A DNA stretch of 64,000 nt. Source: Lentimicrobiaceae bacterium. GTDB taxonomy: Bacteria; Bacteroidota; Bacteroidia; Bacteroidales; JALOCA01. Made by a program: the position numbers and the translations under genes. Numbering within the stretch: the first letter of the stretch is position 1; each line of letters opens with the position of its first letter. The stretch covers positions 1 to 64,000 of the forward strand of contig JALOCA010000013.1 in assembly GCA_023227965.1 (NCBI GenBank). The letters run 5' to 3'. Of this stretch, positions 17,238 through 25,533 are shown piece after piece. The notes beneath the pieces are model-generated. The model was not told the DNA's origin. It searched no databases and worked only from the letters and a program-made list of their open reading frames with translations.

Positions 17238-18038
17238 ATGGTGAGGAGATACAAACTGACGAAAAAAGGCAAGAAATTTTTTACAGCATTTACATTTACA
17301 CTACTTATGTTGACAGTGGTCTGGATTTCAGCCCACAATTGTTCTTCCAACAAAAATACCCATACTATAGGCAACGATTCCACAGGCAATCTTAACGATT
17401 TCGGAATTTACCTGCCCGAAAGCTACCAAGTGCACGGCATTGATATTTCAAAACACCAGAAAGATATTGACTGGAAAGCCGTAAGCACCATGCAGGCAGG
17501 TGATAAAAAAATCAGCTTCGTGTTTATAAAAGCCACTGAAGGTGCCACCCGCGAAGACGACCAGTTTTGCCAGAACTGGGAAAAAGCAAAAGAAAACAAT
17601 CTTCTGCGTGGTGCTTACCATTTCTATCGTCCTGCCCGAACTCCGGAAGAACAGGCTGCCATTTTTTTCAGTAAGGTTGAACTCGAAACGGGCGATCTTC
17701 CTCCTGTTGTAGATTTTGAAACCACTAACAAGCGTTCAAAATCACAGATTCAGTACGGACTTTCACGTTTCCTTCGGCTTCTCGAAAACAAGTACAAGGT
17801 TAAACCCATCATCTATACAAATCTTTCGTATTACAAGAATTATATTAAAGGCAGATTCGACAATTATCCCATCTGGATAGCCTGTTACTGGGGCGAGGAT
17901 ACTTTAAAAACCTTGGATTACAGCTGGCATTTCTGGCAACATAGCAGCGTGGGCAAAGTAAACGGAATACAGGGGAGCGTGGATTTTAACGTGTTCAAAG
18001 GTACCCTCGACGAATTAAAAGCAATGTGCATTCCCTGA
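17238..18038 (+). CDS. GH25 family lysozyme (muramidase)
   Basis: A 266-residue protein with an N-terminal membrane anchor or uncleaved signal (about residues 12-30) and a GH25 catalytic domain covering residues about 65-262. The hallmarks are HGIDISKHQ, FVFIKATEG, GAYHFYRP, PPVVDFET with the catalytic acidic pair, and the closing SVDFNVFKG. GH25 enzymes cut the MurNAc-GlcNAc bond of peptidoglycan. The enzyme probably acts in the periplasm, tethered to a membrane. It begins 3 bp after the amylase stop, an unusual pairing of starch and cell-wall hydrolases that suggests a shared transcript but not a shared pathway. Confidence 0.93.
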   Translation: MVRRYKLTKKGKKFFTAFTFTLLMLTVVWISAHNCSSNKNTHTIGNDSTGNLNDFGIYLPESYQVHGIDISKHQKDIDWKAVSTMQAGDKKISFVFIKATEGATREDDQFCQNWEKAKENNLLRGAYHFYRPARTPEEQAAIFFSKVELETGDLPPVVDFETTNKRSKSQIQYGLSRFLRLLENKYKVKPIIYTNLSYYKNYIKGRFDNYPIWIACYWGEDTLKTLDYSWHFWQHSSVGKVNGIQGSVDFNVFKGTLDELKAMCIP

Positions 18039-18090
18039 TAATGAGAATATAGATACATTGTCTCAAAAATATACTTTTCCTTTAAACTAA

Positions 18091-20931
18091 CTAACGGGAT
18101 GCATTGGCTTTCGCCCTTGCGTCCTGTTTAATTTTATCGGCTTCCTGGCGGGCTTTGTCGAGCAGTGATTGCGACTGTTTGCGGGCTTCGTCAACAAGTT
18201 TATTGGCTTTGGTATCGGCTTCCTTTTTCACTTTGTCAGCAGCTTTCTGGGCAGCAATTTTTGCAATGGGTCCGTTTTTCTTGCCTTCGGCTACCAATTG
18301 ATCAGCACGTTTGGCAGCTTCCGAGCGCAGATTGGCTGCACCGCTTTCCGCAGCTTTCACAACGTTGTTTGCCTGTTTCTGCGCATCGGCAAGTATTTTT
18401 GCAGCCTTTGCATCGGCTTCGTCAATCAGCTTGTTGGCTTCTTCTTTTACCTTTGTAACCACCTCTTCCTTTTTCTTTTGAATTTCTTCTTTAGCCTGTT
18501 CCTTAAGATTGCTTATTGCAGAAGTCATGGCTCCTTTTATTCCTGTGGAAACCTTAGGATCGGTAAGCGTACCGCCAATTAGTACAGCTACAGGTATCAT
18601 CTCTCCCACGCTGAAATTGGCTCCTTTGGCATTAGCCTGCTTTACCAGGCTATTCAACACGCCATTTGCCTGTCCGCCGAACTCTTTACGTGGAATTTCC
18701 ATATTCATGACGTAGCCGATGGTTTGGTCGAGAGCCGTCCATCCACTAACATTGGCTTTTATGTTACCTGTTTTCAAATCAAAGGGCTTAATATTTATCT
18801 TTCCATCAATAATATCAAACGAAAGATTCAGCTTTTCGAGCGAAATTTTGCGTAGTTTATCCATTTTAAGAGCATCGGCAATTTTGTTCATGGTATTTAC
18901 ATTCTCTATCTTTAATATCGAAGTCAGGAGCCCGCCATTACCGTTCATGCTGGTGTAAACCGGGTTCATGTGTTCGTCGAGAGTAGTTGCAATTGACATC
19001 TTCGCAGAGATTTTTCCCGAAGTTTTTTCGGCAATAGGAGCCAGTTTCTGCACGGTATTGAAAGTAGTGAATGTTTTGTGGATGTCAACCTGGTTCATGT
19101 CGAAGTTGAAGTTTGCCTGCGGTTTTTTCACGTCGCGAGTATTGTAATTTCCGTTCATGGTGATTTGCCCGTCGAGCATGTTCATCTTTAAATTGTCGAG
19201 CGTAAGTTCCCGGTCTTTTATTTTTACGATTCCGCTTACATTGGTCATTTCATATTTATCATAAACCAGCTTTCCGAAGGTTGAATTCATCGTAAAATCA
19301 ATGTTTGCGGGAACTTCGGCAACTGTCATCTGCGATGTGTCGGCAGTGGTGGTGGTGGATGAAGCCGTCATAAAATCGGCAAGGTTCATGTTCTTTGAAG
19401 TCGTAGTAAGTGAACCTTCCAACACAGCATTTTTTTGCAGAAAATAAGCCAGGTAGTTGGAAAGTTTTCCTTTGGCGGAAAGATCGCTGTTGCCGCTTTG
19501 CATGCGGAAATCTGCCAGATCGAGATAGGCTGGTGTGAAGTTAAGTATTGCCGATGGAACATTGATTTCTTTTGGCAGGTCGGCACTTTTGTATTTCACA
19601 TTGGCGGCAGTGATGTTTCCATCGGCTTTAAATTCCTGATATTTCTCCTTTTCAATAAAAGAGAGGCGACCATCGAGCTTTACATCTGCCTTTACTGTTC
19701 CCGAAAGAGTAGTTCCCTTGTCGAGGGGGTAAACTTTGCCTACGGCAGCAAGGTCGAATATTCCCTTGATTTTACCTTTTAATTGTGCATCACTAACGGG
19801 AGTGCGTACAGCCATAGTCATATCAACAGGATTGCCAGCCATTTCGAGATGGAAGCGTGTAATATCAATGGTGGTGGCATCGGGATTGCCATTAGGATTA
19901 TCGGCTTTTACATCAATATTGATGTTGGTAACCGCAGCGGGAAGCGAAGGATATTTGAACATGGCATCGCCCACCTTGAGCCTGATACCGAAAGCCGGCA
20001 TGGTTTTCTCGTTATATTTTCCCTTGATAAAACCATCAAAAGCAAGGCTACCTTTGGTTTCGATTGAAGAAAAATCGTTGGTATAAATGGCAGGAACAAG
20101 CGAAAGGAAGCTTTTGAAATCGTTTTTGGCGGCAAAGAATTTAATATCCATATCAAAATCGTTTCCGGGCATAGCAAACCATCCGGAGGTACCGAGTAGA
20201 AGGTCGTTGAGCGAAAGCTCCATCTTTTTAAAAGTGAATTTGCTGTTCTTCAGATCAGCATCAAGAGTAGCATCGAGAACTGTTTTGGTTTTGTTAAGGT
20301 AAGGAATGCCATCGTACGATAGATAAAGCGATTCGATTTCGGTAAGGGTTTTCAGTGAGGTAAAATCAGCCGCGAAGTCGCCACTAAGAGAAAAGTCAAT
20401 GTTTTTTGCTTCGACGTTGGTGTTGGTGGTTTTGTCATCATAAGAGATGTAAGAATTGATGATTGCAAATTTTTTCAAGCTGATTTTGAACTTCGAAGGC
20501 TCAGCGACGGGTTCGGCGGCAGAAGGTTCAGAAGGTTTAACAATGTCCCAGTTTGCCTTTCCGTCGGTAAGTACTTTGAACTGTAGCCGTGCATCGTCAA
20601 TAATTATTTTTTTGATTTCATAATTGTCCCCTTTTATCACGCTCCATATATTAAGCCTTACTTTAAAAGATGAGATGCCTGCAAGGGTATCGCCCTCGAA
20701 CTGGTTGATACCAACTATCAAAATATCGTGAACGGCAAGGGTTAAATCAGGAAAATTGCGAAGCATGGAAAGGCTTATTTTACCAAAGTCCACGGTAGCA
20801 TACAAGGCGGAAGAGGCTTCTTTTTTTACGGCTTCTTTTATTTTTCCCTTGAATGCGAAAGGAAGTATTAATGCGATAAGAAATAATGCTGCGAAAACGA
20901 TGAGCACAACTTTGCCAATTTTTCTTGCCAT
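18091..20931 (-). CDS. AsmA family protein with a long charged helical C-terminal tail
   Basis: A 946-residue protein of the AsmA superfamily, whose members span the periplasm and are linked to lipid transport and outer-membrane assembly. It has an N-terminal membrane anchor (residues 6-27), an AsmA N-terminal domain with LSMLRNFPDLTLAVHDI, a long beta-rich body, and the AsmA-like C-terminal domain around residues 560-800 (DGQITMNGNYNTRDV, GGLLTSILKI). From about residue 806 to the end lies a 140-residue tail made almost only of Lys, Glu, Ala, Asp and Gln in helical heptad-like phrases (KEEANKLIDEAD, KEADTKANKLVDEA), which looks like a coiled coil or amphipathic helix. It has its own likely promoter and faces the GH25 gene convergently. 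Confidence 0.85.
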   Translation of the reverse strand: MARKIGKVVLIVFAALFLIALILPFAFKGKIKEAVKKEASSALYATVDFGKISLSMLRNFPDLTLAVHDILIVGINQFEGDTLAGISSFKVRLNIWSVIKGDNYEIKKIIIDDARLQFKVLTDGKANWDIVKPSEPSAAEPVAEPSKFKISLKKFAIINSYISYDDKTTNTNVEAKNIDFSLSGDFAADFTSLKTLTEIESLYLSYDGIPYLNKTKTVLDATLDADLKNSKFTFKKMELSLNDLLLGTSGWFAMPGNDFDMDIKFFAAKNDFKSFLSLVPAIYTNDFSSIETKGSLAFDGFIKGKYNEKTMPAFGIRLKVGDAMFKYPSLPAAVTNINIDVKADNPNGNPDATTIDITRFHLEMAGNPVDMTMAVRTPVSDAQLKGKIKGIFDLAAVGKVYPLDKGTTLSGTVKADVKLDGRLSFIEKEKYQEFKADGNITAANVKYKSADLPKEINVPSAILNFTPAYLDLADFRMQSGNSDLSAKGKLSNYLAYFLQKNAVLEGSLTTTSKNMNLADFMTASSTTTTADTSQMTVAEVPANIDFTMNSTFGKLVYDKYEMTNVSGIVKIKDRELTLDNLKMNMLDGQITMNGNYNTRDVKKPQANFNFDMNQVDIHKTFTTFNTVQKLAPIAEKTSGKISAKMSIATTLDEHMNPVYTSMNGNGGLLTSILKIENVNTMNKIADALKMDKLRKISLEKLNLSFDIIDGKINIKPFDLKTGNIKANVSGWTALDQTIGYVMNMEIPRKEFGGQANGVLNSLVKQANAKGANFSVGEMIPVAVLIGGTLTDPKVSTGIKGAMTSAISNLKEQAKEEIQKKKEEVVTKVKEEANKLIDEADAKAAKILADAQKQANNVVKAAESGAANLRSEAAKRADQLVAEGKKNGPIAKIAAQKAADKVKKEADTKANKLVDEARKQSQSLLDKARQEADKIKQDARAKANASR

Positions 20932-20964
20932 AACGAAAAAGTTTTTAGATAGTGAATACTTCTA

Positions 20965-20972
20965 CAAAAATA
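20965..20972 (-). promoter_or_regulatory. Candidate -7 box of the AsmA gene
   Basis: On the minus strand TATTTTTG fits TAnnTTTG, 33 bp before the AsmA ATG. No -33 TTTG at standard spacing. Confidence 0.4.
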
Positions 20973-21095
20973 AGAAATTACATTCAGAAGCAGGTATTAC
21001 TGACCGTATTTTATTTTGTAAAGAATGTTCAGCCTTTGTATTTGCCGTAAGGCATCATCATGTTGACTAAGGCTCCCGGAATTTCACCATCTATT

Positions 21096-22325
21096 CTACC
21101 GTTTTACTTCTTTGAACATTCCCTTCACCTTTTTCAGCGAACCATCGGTTTTTACAGGTTTAACACTTAAAACACGCGAAAAAATGGAGTACAAATCAAC
21201 ATTATCGAAAGTGGGCTGAACAAAACCTTGTTTAAAATCAGGACCCATTGCATAGAAAATTCCATGAACATCGGTGTTGTTAATATCATAACCATGGGTT
21301 CCGCCCCTGTAGGTTTTGGAATTCTGCCAGTTTACACTCCAACTACTGTCGGCTAAAACTATCAGGTCGAGAGTACGCTGATTTGAACCGTAATGCAGTT
21401 TTTTAGGTAACTTTCCGTGTTTCCAAACGGAAAGATGTGGTATTTTTTTAATCCTGTTGTAAGCCGAGTCAATAAGGCTGTCTTTAACATCGAGATTCAG
21501 AACGGGATTATAGCCTTGAATATGGTCGAACCAATCTTTATTAACAAAATCGGAAAGAACTATCACCCTGTCGTTTGAAGTAGGACACATTCCATGGTCG
21601 GAAGTGATGATGATATTCACCTTGCTGGCAATGGGAAGGTTTTTTACCTGGTTAATAAAAATTCCAACGAGGCTATCGAGTTGGTTTACCATCGAAAGAG
21701 TTTTTCGGTTATCGGGACCGAAATAATGTCCTGATTTGTCCGGTTCGTGTATATACCACATAATCAGGTGAGGACGTTTTTCTTCGGGAAGGTTAAGCCA
21801 GGCAATCACTGTATCAATGCGCTGGCGGAATGGGAAATCCTGTTCATAGCGTTTCCAATAGTAAGGGCGGATATTTTCGATAGCAACTTCCGAACCAACC
21901 CAAAAGTAGCTGGCTGTTTTTATACCTTGCTTTTCAGCCGTTACCCAAATAGGTTCGCCACCGTAAAAATAGGTATCTTCTCTTGAATTATCAGTCATTG
22001 AATATGTTTTCCCTGTTTTTGGGTCAAAAAAACCATTGTTTACAATGCCGTGATGGTCGGGATACAAGCCGGTTGCCATTGTATAATGGTTTGGAAAAGT
22101 TACCGAAGGAAATGAAGGGCGAAGTGAATAAGCTTTTACTCCCTGGCGGGCAATATAATCGAGGTTGGGCGTGGAAGTTTTTGAAGGATAATCCCAGCGG
22201 AATCCGTCCAACGATAACACAACAAGATATGGAACGTCGGGTTTACTGCTTTTTTGTGCAAAAACGCCGATGGATATCAGCAGGGAAAAAATAAATAAAA
22301 AAATTATATTTCGTTTCATATTCAT
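21096..22325 (-). CDS. Secreted nucleotide pyrophosphatase/phosphodiesterase family protein (alkaline phosphatase superfamily)
   Basis: A 409-residue exported enzyme of the NPP/autotaxin-like branch, which cleaves phosphodiester or pyrophosphate bonds in nucleotides or lipids. The signal peptide runs to about residue 23 (GVFAQ). The two-zinc site is readable in order: Asp in LSLDGFRWDY, nucleophile Thr in PSVTFPNHYTMATG, Asp and His in EPDKSGHYFGPD, Asp-His in TSDHGMCPT, and the last His in GGTHGYD. Two ATG codons (22325 and 22319) could start it; both give a signal peptide. A -7 box 14 bp upstream supports a start here. The natural substrate is not predictable. Confidence 0.9.
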   Translation of the reverse strand: MNMKRNIIFLFIFSLLISIGVFAQKSSKPDVPYLVVLSLDGFRWDYPSKTSTPNLDYIARQGVKAYSLRPSFPSVTFPNHYTMATGLYPDHHGIVNNGFFDPKTGKTYSMTDNSREDTYFYGGEPIWVTAEKQGIKTASYFWVGSEVAIENIRPYYWKRYEQDFPFRQRIDTVIAWLNLPEEKRPHLIMWYIHEPDKSGHYFGPDNRKTLSMVNQLDSLVGIFINQVKNLPIASKVNIIITSDHGMCPTSNDRVIVLSDFVNKDWFDHIQGYNPVLNLDVKDSLIDSAYNRIKKIPHLSVWKHGKLPKKLHYGSNQRTLDLIVLADSSWSVNWQNSKTYRGGTHGYDINNTDVHGIFYAMGPDFKQGFVQPTFDNVDLYSIFSRVLSVKPVKTDGSLKKVKGMFKEVKR

Positions 22326-22339
22326 AACTATTTTGCCAA

Positions 22340-22347
22340 CAAAAGTA
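22340..22347 (-). promoter_or_regulatory. -7 box of the NPP-type gene
   Basis: Minus-strand TACTTTTG, an exact TAnnTTTG match, 14 bp before the first ATG (22325) and 20 bp before the second. Confidence 0.5.
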
Positions 22348-22381
22348 AGTAAATGAATTTATAAATTGATATTCTCTAATC

Positions 22382-22421
22382 AAAAAAAAGAAAGCCGCAA
22401 TCGCGATGACTGACGGCTTTC
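22382..22421 (-). terminator. Intrinsic terminator of the TonB-dependent receptor gene
   Basis: An 8-bp perfect stem (GAAAGCCG at 22390-22397 with CGGCTTTC at 22414-22421) ends, on the minus strand, in a run of eight T at 22382-22389. It lies 36 bp past the receptor stop. Confidence 0.85.
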
Positions 22422-22457
22422 AAAAAAATGAAACACTTTTATTAAAAAAAATGAAGT

Positions 22458-25211
22458 TTAGAAATCAATTCTTATGCTGGCATTCCAGGTTCTTCCGAAA
22501 CCATACCATCCTTTGGCATTGTCAATGTCGTGTGAATAAGTGCCATCTTCCAAAACGGGTACATCCGTAGCATCGGCAATATAAACTTCATCGAGCAAAT
22601 TATTGGCATTGATACGGAAAGTGAATCCTATTTTTTCCATACGATAAGTGTAAGAAATACCTGCATCAAGCAGCCCATAAGGATCAAGCTTGGCTGATTG
22701 TCCCCTGTCGTTTTCATTTTGACGGGCTGAAGGATCAAATTTTGCATAGTTATTAGTATAATAGGAATAGGTAGCATCAAATCCTAAACCAAAACGGAAT
22801 TTGTAGTCTGCACCGAAAGCAAATGTGGTTTGGGCTGCATCGCCTACGCGGATGTCGTTGGCGTAAACATTAACAGTACTAACGGGATTGTGATTTTCAT
22901 CAAAAATACGTGCAGTTACATCATTTTTCCATTGCCAGTCGCCAATTGAAGCCATTGCTGAAAGTTTGAAATCTTTTACGGGTTCGGCATTAATATCTAT
23001 TTCAATACCATTATGTAAAGCATTTTGTCCGGTTATGTTGGCAATTAATACCAATCCTGAAGGAGAAGTCCAACTTTGCTGGAAAGCTTTATCTATCCAC
23101 TGGGTAGAATAAAGGTTTACATTGGCAGAAATAAATTTCCAGTTCAATCCATAACCAAGTTCCATGCTGAATACTTTTTCATTTTTAATGTCGGAAGCAA
23201 GGTCATTTTTGTAATTAACAAAAATATTGCCCAGAGTAGGGGGACGTGTAAAATAACCGGTATTAAAGAATATGTTGTTGTATTCGTTAATATTATAATT
23301 GATACCACCTTTTACGGTATATCCAACATAGCTTTTGGTAGGAGATTCTTGTCCGGGATATCTTGCCAGCAAATCACTTGCATCATTGTAAGTTATTTTA
23401 TCAATAGTGATTGGAACAGTCATGGTCTCGGCTATTGCCTTGATATTGGCATCGCTGTAATAGCTGAAACGATCCACTCTTTTAAAACTTGTGTTGCTTA
23501 CACTTCCTGCTACAAAAACCGAAAGGTTGTTTTTTGAATACTCAAGTTGAGCAAAAGCACCTTCCCAATAAACCTGGCTGTCGTAATCGTAACCAATTTT
23601 ATCATCGGCTTCTGCTTTAACGATTGGATGATTTTTATCGGTATTAATATCAAGATAATAATCAGCACCAAGTAAGCCATAAACTTTCTGATAATGCAGC
23701 CCTTTATAATAACGAAGATCAACTCCGGCTACAAGTTTCAGGTTATCGTTAAAAGTATGTTTTAAGGTGGAAAGAAATCCGTACCAGTTGTGTTCGTTCA
23801 TGGAAGCGCGACGGATGATTCCGGCTTTGTACTTGCCATCGCTATCGGCAGTATTGCTGAAAGTAATCACCGTATCGTTTCCTAAAGCATTTTTGAAATG
23901 ATAGGTAAACGAACCTCCTGAATTGTATTTATAAATGCTATCAATCAAAAGTGTATGATCTTTTGAGTTTCGGAACGACGACAAATAAACTTTGTTGGTT
24001 TTGTCTTTTGCATCTTTCCATGCGAGGTTTCCGATATCGCCCGAGCCGCCTCCACGACCAAAGGAAGCATAAACCGAAGTTGCCAAAAACGACTTATCAG
24101 ATATTGTCCAGTAGTGGTTCAGTGCGTACTGTGGTTTGTGGTAGAAATTTTTACGCATGGTGTATTCGTTACCATTCAGGTAGCCCCAGTCGGAATTGTA
24201 TTTTTTCCCATAGCTGTCGTATTTTTTTATCGTTTCCTGAGTGCTACGTTGTCCGTGCTGCTGAGGAGCGCCAACGGCTGTAAGTACCAGCATGTGTTTT
24301 TTGTTGAATTCCTTAGTGATAGAGCCGAAATATGACCAGGCATCAGTCCAGGTTTGGTCAATATATCCGTCGCCTGTAGTACGTGAACCGGCAACGGTTA
24401 TTGCCCAACCACCTTTCATGCGACCTGTAGAAAGTGTTAAAGCATTTTTAAGGTAGCCGTCGTTTCCAACTGAACTGGCAAAAACGCCTCCTTTTTTAGC
24501 ATCGGTAGTCTTTGTAATGATGTTCATGGTACCACCAACAGAACTTATGGCAAGTTTTGAAGCTCCCAATCCACGTTGAACCTGTAAATCACGGGTTGCA
24601 TCGCTTAGTCCTGCCCAGTTCGACCAGTAAACCCAACCATTTTCCATGTCGTTTACCGGAATACCATTAATCATTATAGCAGTATTTCGTTGGTCGAAGC
24701 CACGAACATTGATACGTGAATCGCCAAAACCACCACCGGAACGAGTAACATAAACCGAAGGTGTTGTTCTTAAAATTTCCGGAAATTCCTGGTTACCTAC
24801 TTTTTTCTCGATAACATCTGCTTTGATGGAGGAAACAGCAACAGGAGTCTGCCTTTCGATGGCTATGGAAGAAATTACCTGCACACCTTCCAGTCCCAAA
24901 GCATTGGTTTCGAGGGCAATTTTGCCAAGATTCACTTCACCCTTGATCTTAACTGTAAGTGTTTTGGAGATGTAACCTACATAGGAAACGATGATATCAG
25001 CCTCAGTTTTTTGCACTTTTAGTGAAAAACTGCCATCGAGCCCTGAGGAAGTACCCGTAGAACTTCCTATAACCATGATGGTTGCTCCGATAAGCGATTC
25101 ATTTGTCTTTGCGTCGAGAACGCTTCCTTTAAGGACTCCCTGAGAGAACGTTGTTGTTACAGCAAAGCACATGACTGTAACCAACAATAAAAGTCTGTAA
25201 ACCTTTTTCAT
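22458..25211 (-). CDS. TonB-dependent outer-membrane receptor with CarboxypepD_reg N-terminal domain
   Basis: A 917-residue outer-membrane transporter driven by TonB. The parts in order: signal peptide (1-23, cleaved near TFSQ), a carboxypeptidase-regulatory-like beta-sandwich (about 26-105, GSVLDAKTNESLIGATI), the plug domain (about 115-235, with RINVRGFDQRNTAIMINGIPVNDME), and a large barrel ending in the aromatic residue of RIDF. No SusD-like lipoprotein gene is adjacent, so it is not a classical glycan SusCD pair. The ligand, perhaps a metal chelate, vitamin or oligomer, cannot be told. A minus-strand near-consensus box TACCTTTA lies at 25253-25260, and a strong terminator follows. Confidence 0.92.
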   Translation of the reverse strand: MKKVYRLLLLVTVMCFAVTTTFSQGVLKGSVLDAKTNESLIGATIMVIGSSTGTSSGLDGSFSLKVQKTEADIIVSYVGYISKTLTVKIKGEVNLGKIALETNALGLEGVQVISSIAIERQTPVAVSSIKADVIEKKVGNQEFPEILRTTPSVYVTRSGGGFGDSRINVRGFDQRNTAIMINGIPVNDMENGWVYWSNWAGLSDATRDLQVQRGLGASKLAISSVGGTMNIITKTTDAKKGGVFASSVGNDGYLKNALTLSTGRMKGGWAITVAGSRTTGDGYIDQTWTDAWSYFGSITKEFNKKHMLVLTAVGAPQQHGQRSTQETIKKYDSYGKKYNSDWGYLNGNEYTMRKNFYHKPQYALNHYWTISDKSFLATSVYASFGRGGGSGDIGNLAWKDAKDKTNKVYLSSFRNSKDHTLLIDSIYKYNSGGSFTYHFKNALGNDTVITFSNTADSDGKYKAGIIRRASMNEHNWYGFLSTLKHTFNDNLKLVAGVDLRYYKGLHYQKVYGLLGADYYLDINTDKNHPIVKAEADDKIGYDYDSQVYWEGAFAQLEYSKNNLSVFVAGSVSNTSFKRVDRFSYYSDANIKAIAETMTVPITIDKITYNDASDLLARYPGQESPTKSYVGYTVKGGINYNINEYNNIFFNTGYFTRPPTLGNIFVNYKNDLASDIKNEKVFSMELGYGLNWKFISANVNLYSTQWIDKAFQQSWTSPSGLVLIANITGQNALHNGIEIDINAEPVKDFKLSAMASIGDWQWKNDVTARIFDENHNPVSTVNVYANDIRVGDAAQTTFAFGADYKFRFGLGFDATYSYYTNNYAKFDPSARQNENDRGQSAKLDPYGLLDAGISYTYRMEKIGFTFRINANNLLDEVYIADATDVPVLEDGTYSHDIDNAKGWYGFGRTWNASIRIDF

Positions 25212-25533
25212 AAATTGACGATTTAATTAATAATTTGATATTGCTAATATATTAAAGGTAGAAAACAATTCTTCATTTTTTTAAGTAAAGTTTTAACCCT
25301 TTATTCACAATTTTTAAGTAAAATTAGAAAGTAAACTCAAAAAACAGATAAATACTATAATAAATAATTGTAAAATAATTATTAACTACAAATATAAAAT
25401 AATTATATATCAATGGTATATTGCATTTAGTATCTATTCAACTTGCATTAGGAAATGGTTACCAGGATTTTTTTATTTTTGCACTTCCTTTTCCTAAAAT
25501 AGGAAACGTTTATATAAATAACAGAAAAATAGA
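25212..25533. other. AT-rich divergent intergenic region between the receptor gene and valS
   Basis: 322 bp without a supported gene, very AT-rich. On the minus strand TACCTTTA (25253-25260) is a one-mismatch -7 box for the receptor. On the plus strand it holds the valS -7 box and a short hairpin (25490-25506). Nothing else is recognised. Confidence 0.5.
25474..25481 (+). promoter_or_regulatory. Candidate -7 box of valS
   Basis: TATTTTTG fits TAnnTTTG, 52 bp before the valS ATG. A 7-bp stem TTTCCTA/TAGGAAA with an AAA loop starts about 9 bases further on (25490-25506), so the transcript would begin with a stem-loop. Confidence 0.45.

Noticed and set aside
22458..25211. SusC of a glycan utilisation locus
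   Set aside because: No susD-type lipoprotein or glycan enzyme gene is adjacent, and the protein lacks a tight neighbour set.
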